From NCBI GenBank assembly GCA_022828595.1, contig JAKGHH010000002.1:64452383-64516382 (forward strand): 64,000 nt of DNA, written 5' to 3'. The notes below the pieces were generated by a model. That model did no database searches, was not told the origin of the DNA, and saw only the letters and a program-made list of their open reading frames with translations. The translations under genes were made by a program, and so were the position numbers. This document shows, piece by piece, positions 1 through 9,218 of the stretch; the stretch's first letter is position 1; each line of letters starts with the position of its first letter. This DNA is from Nelumbo lutea (taxonomy: Eukaryota > Streptophyta > Magnoliopsida > Proteales > Nelumbonaceae).

Positions 1-540
1 ACAAGGTAAAAAGGATACTCGCTGATTCTGACAGCTCGGCAAACATCATATTCCTTGGAGCTTTTGAGCAAATGGGACTATGGAGGAAAGATTTGAACTG
101 AGCCGATATGCCCTTAGTCGGTTTTGGCGGTGGGGCGACCTGAGCTCTTGGTCGGATCAACCTATTCGTGATAGCAAGAACCACACCAAAGGGATGAGGT
201 TGCAGCACATCCTTTTGGTGTTGGCAACAGTGTCACCATACAACACCATTCTAGGCCGACCAATACTGCACACCCTCAGAGTAGTGTTATCAACATACCA
301 CCTCACCATGAAGTTCCCCACCAACCACGGGATAAGAGTAGTGTGCGGTGACTAACTTGAATCGCAAAAGTGCTACATTGCGACATTGAAGCATAAAGGG
401 AAGTAGGTCAATATCAACTGGATCCGGCCCAAGAGAACAACGAGGAAAGAACTCGCCCAATGGAAGACACTGTCTTGGTGCCGGTATCAGGTACCAACCC
501 CTCAAAGATAGTGCAAATCGGCGCACACCTCAAGGAACCA
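1..540 (+). pseudogene. Retroviral-type aspartic protease remnant (gypsy)
   Basis: The first codons give a decayed protease active-site region with DSDSS where DSG-type residues are expected. A conserved downstream block around 200-350 reads ATVSPYNTILGRP followed by STYHLTMKFPTNHG. This matches the protease C-terminus of the gypsy element at 7676-18178, whose equivalent block reads ATPSPYNAIIGRP. Several stops interrupt the frame (for example near 100 and 170). The domain would have matured the Gag-Pol polyprotein. The remnant continues into the protease-RT linker to about 540. Its upstream gag portion is outside the window. Confidence 0.7.
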
Positions 541-779
541 CTATGCTCTGAACTCGTAAGATTTTTAATTAATAATCTAGATGTTTTTGCCTAATTGGCC
601 GCTGACATGCCTAGCATAGACCCCTCTATGATATCCCATAGACTAAATATAAACCCCTTAGTTAGACTGATAAAATAGAGGAAAATGAACTTTGCCTAGG
701 AGAGGTGGAGAATAATAGACAAGGATGTTAGAGGACCCCTCACGGCAGACTTTGTGAGGGAGATCAAATATCCAAGATA

Positions 780-1370
780 GATTGCCAACCTAGTTCACAT
801 GAAGAAGACCAACGGGATGTGACACATGTGTGTCAACTATACTGACCTCAACAAAGCCCACCCAAAGGATAGTTCCCACTTCCCAAAATAGACAACCTAA
901 TAGATGCAACCTCATGGTTTGAGCTATTGAGCTTCATGGACACATACTCTGGTTATAACCAGATCCATATGGATCCTACAAACTAAGATAAAACAGCCTT
1001 CATGGTCGAGACCGACCTTTATTGTTACAAGGTCATGCCCTAAGGCCTAAAGAACGCTAAGGCAACTTATTAGTGCCTTGTAAATAAAATTTATATCCCT
1101 TTGATTGGCGACAAAGTATAGGTGTATGTAGAGAAAATGGTCGCAAAGAGCAAATCCCATGAAACCCTAATTTCCAACCTGACCGATGTCTTCAACATAC
1201 TTAGAAAATTTAATCTAAAGCTCAATTCGAATAAGTGCTTCTTTAGTTTCATGTCGGGAAAGTTCCTCGAGTATATAGTAAACCGAAAAGGTTTCAAGGC
1301 CAATCCAGACAAAGTTCAGGCCATCCTAGATATGCGGCCTCCTAGAACACTAAAATAGGTACAAAGGCTA
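780..1370 (+). pseudogene. Reverse transcriptase remnant (gypsy)
   Basis: Around 820-870 the reading gives MCVNYTDLNKAHPKD, the conserved gypsy RT entry motif, followed by decayed fingers/palm sequence. At about 1120-1145 the catalytic YxDD box is represented by a mutated YVEK, so both catalytic aspartates are lost. From 1150-1358 the thumb/connection reads with a typical FNLKLNSNKC and GFKANPDKVQAIL. Reverse transcription activity is therefore not possible. The organisation matches 13556-14602 of the element at 7676-18178. Confidence 0.75.
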
Positions 1371-1374
1371 ACAA

Positions 1375-1870
1375 ATCGGATAGTCACCCTAAACCGATTT
1401 ATGTCTGAGTCGGATTGGCAGTGCCTTCTATTCTTCAGGGCCATAGAAAAGAACCAAGACTTCAAGTGGACTGAAGAGTGTCAGCTTGCATTTGACGAGC
1501 TCAAGAGGTACCTCAGTTCGCCACCTTTGTTAACCAGGCCGGAACTCAAGGATGAGCTTAAACTCTACCTCTCTATGAGTGACGAGGAAGTCAGATCGGT
1601 CATAATCCGCGAGGTGGATAGAGTGTAGTGACCTATCTACTATGTGAGTAAAGTCCTATATGCCACGAAGACCAGGTACCCTAACATCAAGAAATTGACC
1701 TCCTTGTGGTTTTAACCGATTGACCCCCGAGGCAACTCCTCCAAAAGATTGAGGTCTTGGGTGGCTAACAAAATGGGCAATCAAGCTTAGTGAGTATGAC
1801 ATCCGATTTGAGTTGCACCCAATGATAAAGGTGTAGGTCCTGATTGACTTCGTCACCGAGTGAATGATTA
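1375..1870 (+). pseudogene. RNase H (RT-linked) remnant (gypsy)
   Basis: The frame at 1401-1628 contains FKWTEECQLAFDELKRYL, the standard linker/RNase H junction of gypsy Pol. It is followed by decayed RNase H sequence around 1620-1870, including a block equivalent to VYYVSKIL and a LVDFVTE-like end. Stops are frequent. It lies between the RT and the second RNase H, as in Tat elements. Confidence 0.65.
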
Positions 1871-1949
1871 GCACGCCGACACATAAAGTTGCCAAGCTCG
1901 TGACCACCTCAAAGGCATCAGTCAGTGCGGCACCTGGCCTAACTTGAGA

Positions 1950-2400
1950 CGAGGAGCCTTAGACCCTCCATGTGCATGGCTCATCCAACCAGTGCAGAAG
2001 CGGAGCTAAGCTAATACCCTATGGACCTAGCGAAGTGAAGCTAGAGTATACTCTCTAGTTCACATTTCGAGCATTGAACGACAAAGCTAAGTACAAGGTG
2101 CTAATAATCGAGCTATCATTAACGAAGGAGGTTGCCATGAAACATCTCATTGTGTGCAGTGATTAGCAGGTGAACCAAGTGAATGGGTAGTATGAGGCCT
2201 GGGAGCTCATCATGTCGACCTACCTAGCCAAGGTTAGAGAACTCCTGCTCAACTTCCACTCTTGATACATCCATCAAGTGCCATGGTCCGAAAACACTGA
2301 AGCCGATGCATTCTCGAAATTGGTCGGTCTAGCGGATACTACGAAGAGAACAATCTACATTGTAAACCTACCACAACCTATCATAGAAAGGGTGGCAGAA
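1950..2400 (+). pseudogene. Archaeal-type RNase H (aRH) remnant
   Basis: From about 1965 the sequence encodes a decayed domain with a Gly-Ser-Ser-Asn start followed by an acidic/hydrophobic pattern. It ends in a block with HQVPWSENTEADAFSKL around 2272-2320. This corresponds to the aRH domain at 12720-13079 of the second element. A second RNase H domain between RT-RH and integrase is the diagnostic trait of Tat-lineage gypsy elements. At least three in-frame stops are present. Confidence 0.6.
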
Positions 2401-2559
2401 GAGGTCACTCTTGTCTTGACTGTAGAGTCGAGCTGGATGGTTCTGCTCATTGACTAATTGCACCATGGGGCTCTACTTGTAGAGTGCAATGCAGCTCAAA
2501 GGGTAGAGCGACAGTCAGCTCGCTATGTAATCATTGGCGAGCAACTGTATCGTAGATCG

Positions 2560-3540
2560 TTCATGCTCCCCTACCTGCGTTGCTTATGCCCAACTGAAGC
2601 AAACTAGGTGCTATGCGAAATCCATGAAGGTCTCTACAGAGGACACCTGGGGGGGGGCAGGGTGCTCACCAAGAAAGCGCTACGACAAGGATATTACTGG
2701 CCCATGATGAAGACGGACACACTAGAATTAATTTGGAAGTGCAACAAGTGCCAACAACATGCTAACATGCCACATCAGCCCACTGCCGACCTGAGGTACC
2801 TTACCAGCCCATAGCCATTCGCATAGTGGGGGATAGATATCCTTGGTCCCTTCCCACCTGCAACCAGGCAGAGAAGGTTCTTGGTTGTCGCACTTGACTA
2901 CTTTACAAAGTGAGTGGAACCCGAGCAAATAGTATCCATCACAGCTCAAAACATGTAGAACTTTTTTTCAAAGAACATCGTCTATAGATTCAGACTCCTC
3001 AAGGTGTTGATATCGGACAACGGGAAGCAGTTCAAAGACATAAAATTTCAGAATTGGTGTGCCGAGATGAGAATCCAACAAAGTCTCACTGTAGTGGCTC
3101 ATCCTAAGGCAAACGATCATGCCAAAGTGACGAATAGGGCAATACTCCATAGACTCAAAGCTCGGCTCTCCCGAGCTAAGGGATTGTGGGTGGACGAGCT
3201 ACCAAGTGTCCTTTGGGCTTATCGAACTATAATCAAGACGGCTATCGACGAGACTCCTTTCAACCTAACGTACGGGACGGAGGCTGTTATTCCAACTTAA
3301 TCGAGGTGCCAACCTTGCGGTCTAAGATGCATGATGAGCAGGCAAATGAGGATGAGCTACAAACCAACTCAACCTGGTGGAAGAAGTCTGTGGCATAGCC
3401 TATATTCAGACCGCAACATACCAACAACGAGTACTTCAGTATTATAATGCCCGAGTTAAGAGACGCCAATTTTGAGTTGGCAACCTGGTACTCATGAAAT
3501 TTATGGTACCTGAGCCCAGCGTGAGGAACCCAATGTAGTG
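2560..3540 (+). pseudogene. Integrase remnant (gypsy)
   Basis: The N-terminal zinc-binding region is visible at 2608-2790 (EGLYRGHLGGGR, then KCNKCQQHA). The catalytic core includes VLISDNGKQFKDIKFQNWC at about 3004-3060, with the second catalytic Asp. The glutamate region lies around 3100-3150, but the usual GQ before it is changed to DHAK. The C-terminal block KGLWVDELPSVLWAYRT is clear at 3180-3230. The reading ends at VPEPSVRN near 3525, where the homologous element continues. I infer a deletion there, joining it to the antisense gene on the other strand. Confidence 0.75.
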
Positions 3541-3939
3541 ATAAAAGGAGATGGTGTCGACCAGGGTTCTAATAGATTTGGGTTGAAGTCGATCTAAGCT
3601 AATGTTATAATATTTCAGCACCTCAGAAATAAGTGGATGAAGGGGGAACCAAAGACCTACTTTCAAGGCCTCTTTGAGGATAGCAACCTCATCTTCCCCG
3701 TGCTCCCATGGGTACTGCCCAAGGGGAAGGGAATATCTGAACTGATTCAAAATCTTGTATTGACCTGTGAGCTCATAGACATTCTTAGCAAAGAGACTGG
3801 TGGGACCAAACTAGTTCGATGCTTTAGCCCTACGGGAAGACAAGACTCTCTTATGAGAACCTCATTAATCTTGAGACGAGGTCCCTTCCTCGGCCTGGTA
3901 GGACAGACCCCTCTCTTCCTCGGACTCACTATCAGACAT
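3530..3939 (-). pseudogene. Antisense gene (aORF) of Tat element, truncated
   Basis: On the - strand an ATG at 3939-3937 begins an acidic Ser/Glu-rich stretch (MSDSESEEERGLSYQAE). After stops, an open stretch contains YPWEHGEDEVAILKEAL, FPLHPLISEVLKYYN and LQPKSIRTLVDTISFY. These blocks align with the + strand antisense gene at 9219-11208, which has FPWEHGPDEIVIF and LHPNSIRNIAGTVSLF. Family knowledge: this resembles the 'putative gypsy type transposon' domain seen in antisense ORFs of plant Tat elements, of unknown function. The match stops near 3540, where integrase-derived sequence begins, so the C-terminal half is deleted. A TATA-like box lies about 150 bp upstream (4088-4097). Confidence 0.65.
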
Positions 3940-4087
3940 TATGAACGAAATAGAACTAAGGGAGATGACTCACCTAGGACAAAAAAATCGATCTCACTAA
4001 CAACACCGATAACTCTAACAACGCCAAGCTCCGTGATCTCACCAGAACTCCAAAGATAGGGATGAGAGAAATGGGCCGTCGAGATTC

Positions 4088-4097
4088 CTATTTATAG
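4088..4097 (-). promoter_or_regulatory. TATA box of the antisense gene
   Basis: Read on the - strand these ten bases are CTATAAATAG, about 150 bp upstream of the antisense ATG. Exactly the same ten bases lie on the + strand at 9010-9019, about 200 bp before the antisense gene of the other Tat element. Conservation of a TATA box at an equivalent place in two diverged elements supports a real promoter. Confidence 0.55.
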
Positions 4098-4194
4098 ACA
4101 AATGAGTTGAACTATGGATGGTTAAGATCAATTGAATACAACGGTTCACAAGTGGCGGTTCATATTCCAAGGAAAAATAAGTTTAGCCTACTTT

Positions 4195-5109
4195 TGACAC
4201 CCGCATGACATAATGGTTACGTGGCATCTACGCATCCCCGATATGCTTCCTTGAGCCTAAGATGGACCGACCAAACCAACCCGATCTTGAGCCATTGGTT
4301 GGACCACAATTGAGGATGGAACTCAGACCAAATAACCTTAGGTTAAGACTTACTCCCTCACCGGACTGATCACGCTGGACTTGGGAGTGGGTGTCAATTA
4401 ATGAGGGGTAATTTGGTCCTCTAATGATATCATGAAACGTGGCATTGCAAAACAACAGGGTGATACCTTGACACCACATAAGTAAACCCCAGGAGTACCT
4501 CGAACACTTCACAACTACATTGATGACCTCGGTACCACTACGGTAGACCAAACTACAAACAGCTAGGCAAGACCTCTGGTCGGCGTAAGAAGTGACCTAC
4601 TTCCACCAATTTGACCTGACACTATTTAGCGACATACCTAACATGCCGAATGACCTCCCCCTTAAGTTGATTATCACATCTGAATTCCCTAGGATCACGA
4701 TGCCACATTGGAAGAGCTGGTTATCACCCCACCCGCTTTGGGCAGGATTGGATAAACATTAAATGCTTAGACAGCGCCCACCTCTAGGTGTGAAACCACC
4801 TCCAAACCAGACGGGCCAGAGAACCCGGATGCGTTTCATGAGGCTCACGACAACTCACCTATATAAGGGCCTCACCTCCAACCTCATAAGGTACGTGCGA
4901 TTTAGCACTAAAACTCTCTAGCTCTCTCTTGCTTTCTAGCTCTCAAAAAACTCCAGTTTGCTAACTTAAGCATCGGAGTGCCCACATCGAGTAAAGTAGC
5001 CCAGGTACTATGATCTTTTCTCTCTTTCCTTGTACCTCGACCAAGCGACCTATTTAGTTTGGCATCTGCACTGTCTTTCAATAGGGAGCAACCAAATCGC
5101 GTACCATCA
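4195..5109 (+). repeat. Probable 3' LTR of the first gypsy element
   Basis: The stretch begins with TGACACCC and ends with ACCATCA. It contains a TATA-like CTATATAAGG at 4859-4868 and the block CTAACTTAAGCATCGGAG at 4971-4988. That block recurs in the solo LTR at 40725-41579 near 41445, where it also sits late in the LTR. No second LTR is available in the window, so the left boundary in particular is an estimate. No coding function is seen. Confidence 0.45.
4859..4868 (+). promoter_or_regulatory. LTR TATA box
   Basis: CTATATAAGG lies in the last third of the probable LTR, about 110 bp before the conserved CTAACTTAAGCATC block. This is where an LTR promoter (U3/R boundary) is expected. Confidence 0.4.
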
Positions 5110-5268
5110 AGAAGAAAAGGGTAAAATATGACTCTTAAATAAACCACAAGTAATTCAAGCTTTGTTAACATTTTTTAAAGAAGTAATAAAAACAAGTAAA
5201 TTATCGGAAGCAAACAATTGATCAAGTTTCTTATAAAAAGGCTGACCAGGGCATTTATGCAACAAGTG

Positions 5269-5841
5269 CTAATCATTATTACAATTAAAATACTCAAAAC
5301 TGGAAGTAGTAGAAAGCAAACACAAATTAGAAATGAGATCAACCTTCTTCTTTTCAAACTCCAAAGCAAATAGCCGACCCAACCTAAGCCCCTTCCCCTT
5401 CAGCTCCCCAGTTTGTCGGTCCAATATAAAATAACCACTAGAAGAAAATGAAACAATGTTACCTTCCTCTAAAAATTGGCCAACAAAAATCAAATTGGTA
5501 GTTAACTTGGGCACAAATAAAGTTTTAGATAAGTGGAAAGAAGAAGATTTAGAGGTAGATAAATACAAATTATCACAACCAAGTATTTCCATCTTTCCAC
5601 CATTTGCAGTAACAATCTGTTTATTAGGAAGATAGGGTTTGAGATACTGACCAAATGTGGCCCTTGTCATATGGTTAGAGGCTCTAGTGTCAATAATCCA
5701 AAGATGATTTGGTGAAGAGCAATAGGTCAGGGACTTGCCAGGCAGACCAATTGTAGAGAAGGCTGAAAATATGACTAAGGATATAAGCTGCCAAATGCGT
5801 TCTTCAGACATGTCACCAGAAATATCATTTTGGCCAGCCAT
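5269..5841 (-). pseudogene. Copia protease / gag-pre-integrase remnant
   Basis: An open 190-codon stretch carries WIIDTRASNHMT at about residues 48-59, the copia protease active-site region. The usual Asp-Ser/Thr-Gly is changed to Asp-Thr-Arg. Downstream, LYLSTSKSSSFHLSKTLFVP and LIFVGQFLEEGN are the typical copia blocks between protease and pre-integrase. A DRQTGELKGKG motif and LGRLFALE end it. The Gly-to-Arg change at the active site makes proteolysis unlikely. Confidence 0.75.
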
Positions 5842-5937
5842 TGAAAAAATAGAAGAGGAGAAATCTAAACGCTCTATAGTTGTTTGATAGGCCTTATAGT
5901 TTCCTTTCTTCTGATTTGACTCATCACCTTTCTAGGG

Positions 5938-6660
5938 TCAAGTAGGGCATTTTGTAATTATATGGCCAAACTGTTTGTAATAAGTGCATATATACTTCTT
6001 CTTGCAATGGAAGACAACATGCCCAAGTTCCTTATATTTATAGCATTGTACTCTGGAAAAGTTTTTCTTCCCCTTTGGTTTTGTTGCAAGGAAAACAACA
6101 TTAATATTGGAATCTTTCTTTCCATCAAGTGTCCCTCGACTAAGAATATTCGATCTGCCAACTTCAAATTCAGGTCTAAGATGTAATAAAAAATGCATTA
6201 TCTTCTTTCTATTAAAGTGCTCTTTCATGTATTTCACACAACAATCTAAGGGATCATTTACCATATGTATTATCATACTCTACCCAAAGATTGATAAAGC
6301 TTGCATAATATTCTTGAACTTTTCTTTCTCCTTGATAATAAGAAAATATATCAACTTCGATTTGATATTGTCTAGAGGTGTTCGACTATTGATATACTTT
6401 CTTAAGATACTCATACATCTCATATGCAGTCTGGTATCCCCTCATAGAAATTGTAACATCAGACTCAATTGAACTTAATATCTAGGATGCAATCTTTGCA
6501 TTATCAATTTTCCATTGATTAAGGGCCTTAATGTTAGAACCATCAAGTTTAGCAACAGACTCATCCAGATATCCCCAAAATCCCTTAGCCTCAACATGGA
6601 ATTGAAAATTAAATTTTCACAATGCATAATTTGTACCATTGAAAAAAAAATGAAGTGCAC
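5938..6660 (-). pseudogene. Copia gag remnant with two damaged zinc knuckles
   Basis: The stretch 6276-5938 holds two CCHC-like knuckles in a row, CYKYKELGHVVFHC and CTYYKQFGHIITKC. In both, the second cysteine is tyrosine, which a G-to-A change in a TGC/TGT codon would produce. Further upstream (6660-6475) a decayed gag segment carries an LMVLTLRPLINGKL-like pattern. The intact domain would package element RNA. Loss of the same ligand in both knuckles and several frame breaks make this a pseudogene. Confidence 0.6.
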
Positions 6661-6700
6661 ACTTTAAAACAGATGGTAAATAGTAGTACCTTTCAGTAGA

Positions 6701-7670
6701 TGTCTAGAAAAGGAAAATACAACAATCTATCAAACTAGAAGTGGATCAAAACCCTTCTAAAACACAACTGATCCAAGCCAAAAACAAGGGGAAACCCTAG
6801 ATCTCCTCTAGGCGGCACTAGATCTAGAGAATCAAGATGATTCTACAAAGAGATCAAGAGAGGATTCAAAGGCACTCAAAGGGTTCCCAATACTGTCAGG
6901 GAAACCCCACACATGAAGAGGCAACACAGATCAAGAAAGGAGTTTTTGTAGGTCAAATCAAGACCTGCATGTTAGAGTCAGATCTTAGCAACTGTGGACA
7001 CCTTAAGAAATATATTTATATTAAAAAAATGTAAAAAGATAAATCTGCCCTTAGAGTACACAAGATAGCATATAAACTAATTAAATATACAATAAAGGAA
7101 AATTAAAAGTACAAAAATGGTCATTTGGCTTGTTGTCACTATCACTACATGAGATAAATCCCCAAGTAAGAGCACTCAAACGCTCAAGTTAATAAGTAGA
7201 GGAGAGAAAGTCAAATAGGCCAATGTAGTTGTAGTCGAGTAGAACTGAAGAGCTTATAAGACTAAGAGAGTGATAGCTAAAAGTGGAAAGAAAACTCGTT
7301 GGACGTGTCACTAAATAGTGCCGTTGTGCTCCTCACTTTCAAGAACATGTGGCATGCGCTGGAGTGGCCCTTGTCCAAGATCTTAGGGTGGTTTCGTGCT
7401 CCTCATAGTGGGAGGTTGAGCAGAGCCCATTGTTCATCATGTGCCCCATCTGGTCTGAGGTTCTCGGTGTGCATCGTAACCATCTCTAATGACGTTTGAC
7501 CATGCTCCACGGTGTTCATTTGGCCAAGATTGTGGCCAAGCCTTAGCCACATCAGCTTCCATGTGGCAATTTAACCACTCAAGGGTACAACCCCATCAGA
7601 ACGAAAGTTGATCTCTTCAAAACTAGGAAGCAAATGCATGGTATCATCCAAGGATAGCAAGGTGGGGATT
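6701..7670. other. Unassigned stretch left of the complete gypsy element
   Basis: No coding region, LTR pair or inverted repeat could be supported here. The sequence directly left of the insertion (to 7675) would join that right of 18183 if the gypsy element were removed, so this is part of its insertion target. The origin of that target is unknown, possibly another old retroelement. Confidence 0.4.
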
Positions 7671-7675
7671 GTACT
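7671..7675. repeat. Target-site duplication, left copy (GTACT)
   Basis: GTACT directly precedes the left LTR and is repeated exactly at 18179-18183 directly after the right LTR. Five bases is the size expected for gypsy integrase. Confidence 0.9.
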
Positions 7676-8512
7676 TGATGGAGCGCGATCCGGCCGGTCT
7701 TAGCTGTCAACGAATTCGCCTCTGAGCTAGAGCGTCGGGGAGCCTGAAACGGGAAAGATGAGGGAACTCCGGGGGGAACCCGGTGTGATAACTCCGAAGC
7801 TCAAGTCAGTAATCTCTCAAAGGCAAAGTGTAGACCAGATAGATCAAAGTTCACATACCTTGTTTGTTGGGGGCAGGGGGCTCTTATAATCACTTCGCGC
7901 ACTTGCTCCGAGGCCCTTGTCAGGTTGGGTATGATTACCCTTATGTCTGTCAATTCGGCCGTCATCCTTTCTGCTAAGACAGAACCATCACTGCCTAACC
8001 GTCTCTCTAACTGGAGAAGGCGGTGTCAGGTGGCGGTGGCAGGTGGCCGTTTAGAGTGCGGCCGTCAAGCGTCAGATCCCAAGTCAGTCAGGTGCGGCGC
8101 CCTCGGGAACGGACTTCCTCAGTGTCGGGCATAGTACGGTTTGTTTGGTTTTGGTGCCCTGAAGGTGATGTGGAGTGGTGAGCGAGGCAAAGTCTTGAGT
8201 TTGGAGGTATGTATAGGCAGGCCAGTTCGGCGAGGTGTATCCCGAGCTGTTACAAGGTCAGTTCGGCAAGGTATGTCCCGAACTGTTGCAAGGCAGGTCA
8301 GTTCGGCGAGGTATGTCCCGAACTGTTGCAAGGCAGGCCAGTTTGGATTACTTTCCGGTTTGGGGCCAAGGGTGAGTTCGGGCCCCTAGTAGGGAGTTCG
8401 GTCCGTTGGTTTCTCCCGTTGGTGAAAACGCCTTAGGCTTGCTTTTGTGCCGAGCTGTTGCTTTTGCCATGTGTCGCATAACTGTGAGGTCGGGCCAAAT
8501 CTTCCTTCATCA
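7676..8512 (-). repeat. 3' LTR of the complete gypsy element (837 bp)
   Basis: It starts TGATGGAGCGCGATCC and ends CCTTCATCA, matching 17302-18178 along its length apart from scattered substitutions. One repeat unit is missing relative to the other LTR: a run of about 40-bp units, each with a TTCGGCGAGGT / CCCGAACTGTTGCAAGGC core, is present about three times (8217-8345). It lies at the left end because the element is on the - strand. Confidence 0.92.
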
Positions 8513-8530
8513 ATTGCCCCCCACTCCTCG
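8513..8530 (-). other. Polypurine tract of the complete gypsy element
   Basis: Directly inside the 3' LTR the - strand reads GAGGAGTGGGGGGCAAT, a purine-rich run adjoining the LTR start. It should prime plus-strand DNA synthesis. Confidence 0.6.
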
Positions 8531-8689
8531 CGCCAAGGGTCTTGCCCTGGTGCAGGGTATTTTGCGAGGTGGTAAGTGGATTTGTCCCGTCCTTCGAATC
8601 TTGACTGCACGAGTTGCCTTTGCCAGAGTTCTTTGGTTCCGAGAAGGCGGGAAACGTGCCTACTGCTCATAAATGTTGATGGTCGTGAC

Positions 8690-9019
8690 AGCATGCGTTT
8701 TAAATTTCAAAAATTCGCGCCACTGGGACGTGACAGCGGGTCATTTAAATTTGAAAAAAGCGCGCCTCTGCTGTTCTGAAGGGACGTACGCTGGCAGTTT
8801 TTGTCAGTTGCAGGGGGACATGCGGCGCTGTCAGTTTCAGAATGACGTGAGTCAGCGCGACATCGGTTTCAAAAGACGTGTGCTGACGTTTCGCTCTTTT
8901 CGGAAAGGCATGCGCCAATCAAGTCTCGACCTCAGGGGACGTGCTGTTAGCGCAAATGTTGGCCACTAGATCGTCTTTGATTTGCACAGCCGGTTCTTGG
9001 TTACTGTAGCTATAAATAG
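8690..9019 (+). promoter_or_regulatory. Putative promoter of the antisense gene
   Basis: Between the polypurine tract and the antisense ATG lies a region with a TATA box CTATAAATAG at 9010-9019 and a CCAAT at about 8914. It also has several TGACG/ACGTCA cores (around 8726, 8843 and 8884) and two AAATTT-linked GCGCGCC/TCGCGCC motifs (about 8703-8720 and 8746-8768). TGACG motifs are bound by plant TGA-type bZIP factors, and TTCGCGCC resembles an E2F site; binding here is inference. The TATA box is the strongest element, because it is duplicated in the first gypsy relic. Confidence 0.5.
9010..9019 (+). promoter_or_regulatory. TATA box of the antisense gene
   Basis: CTATAAATAG lies about 200 bp before the antisense ATG at 9219 and is identical to the - strand box at 4088-4097. 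Confidence 0.6.
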
Positions 9020-9218
9020 TGGGGGACCCCAATCGATTTGTCACTTCTGCGGTTTGCCTATTGAGCTCGCGTCCAACTTTTCAGCTCGCGTCCAAGTTTT
9101 TCAGCTCGCGTCTAGGCTGGTTAATTAGCCTCCAAGGTTTTTTTGGCTTGTTCCCATCTCTGGAGCCTTCAAAACTTTCTTCCGGTGAGTACCTTCCTGA
9201 ATCCACCTATTTTCCTCA

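Larger units (their letters stand above)
1..5109 (+). mobile_element. Tat-type Ty3/gypsy LTR retrotransposon, 3' portion, heavily decayed
   Basis: The element enters from the left edge, so its 5' LTR and gag are outside the window. Reading rightwards one finds protease, reverse transcriptase, RNase H, a second archaeal-type RNase H and integrase remnants on the + strand, then an antisense gene on the - strand, then a probable 3' LTR ending near 5109. The order PR-RT-RH-aRH-INT with the extra RNase H is the signature of the Tat lineage. Each domain aligns by eye with the better preserved element at 7676-18178, which lies in the opposite orientation. Many stops and frameshifts make it non-functional. 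An internal deletion near 3530-3540 appears to fuse the end of integrase to the middle of the antisense gene. Confidence 0.85.
5175..6700 (-). mobile_element. Ty1/copia fragment (gag to protease), minus strand
   Basis: The - strand carries copia gag (6660 down to 5938), then protease and gag-pre-integrase sequence (5841 down to about 5200). It stops before any integrase, RT or RNase H. No LTR pair, primer-binding site or target duplication could be found, so this is a truncated relic. It sits between the gypsy LTR ending at 5109 and the unassigned 6.7-7.67 kb stretch. Confidence 0.75.

Noticed and set aside
3637..4059. A 140-codon + strand frame after the integrase remnant
   Set aside because: It is the complement of the antisense gene and its leader; the - strand reading has clear homology to 9219-11208, the + strand reading has none.
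1..5109. Integrated pararetrovirus
   Set aside because: The RT is accompanied by integrase, aRH and an LTR in Tat gypsy order; no movement-protein or coat-like region is seen.
8217..8345. CRISPR-like array of about 40-bp direct repeats
   Set aside because: Units are contiguous with no unique spacers, lie inside an LTR, and the DNA is plant nuclear.
8119..8436. Several 70-88 codon frames inside the gypsy LTR
   Set aside because: They arise from the 40-bp tandem units of the LTR and recur in the other LTR with broken frames.
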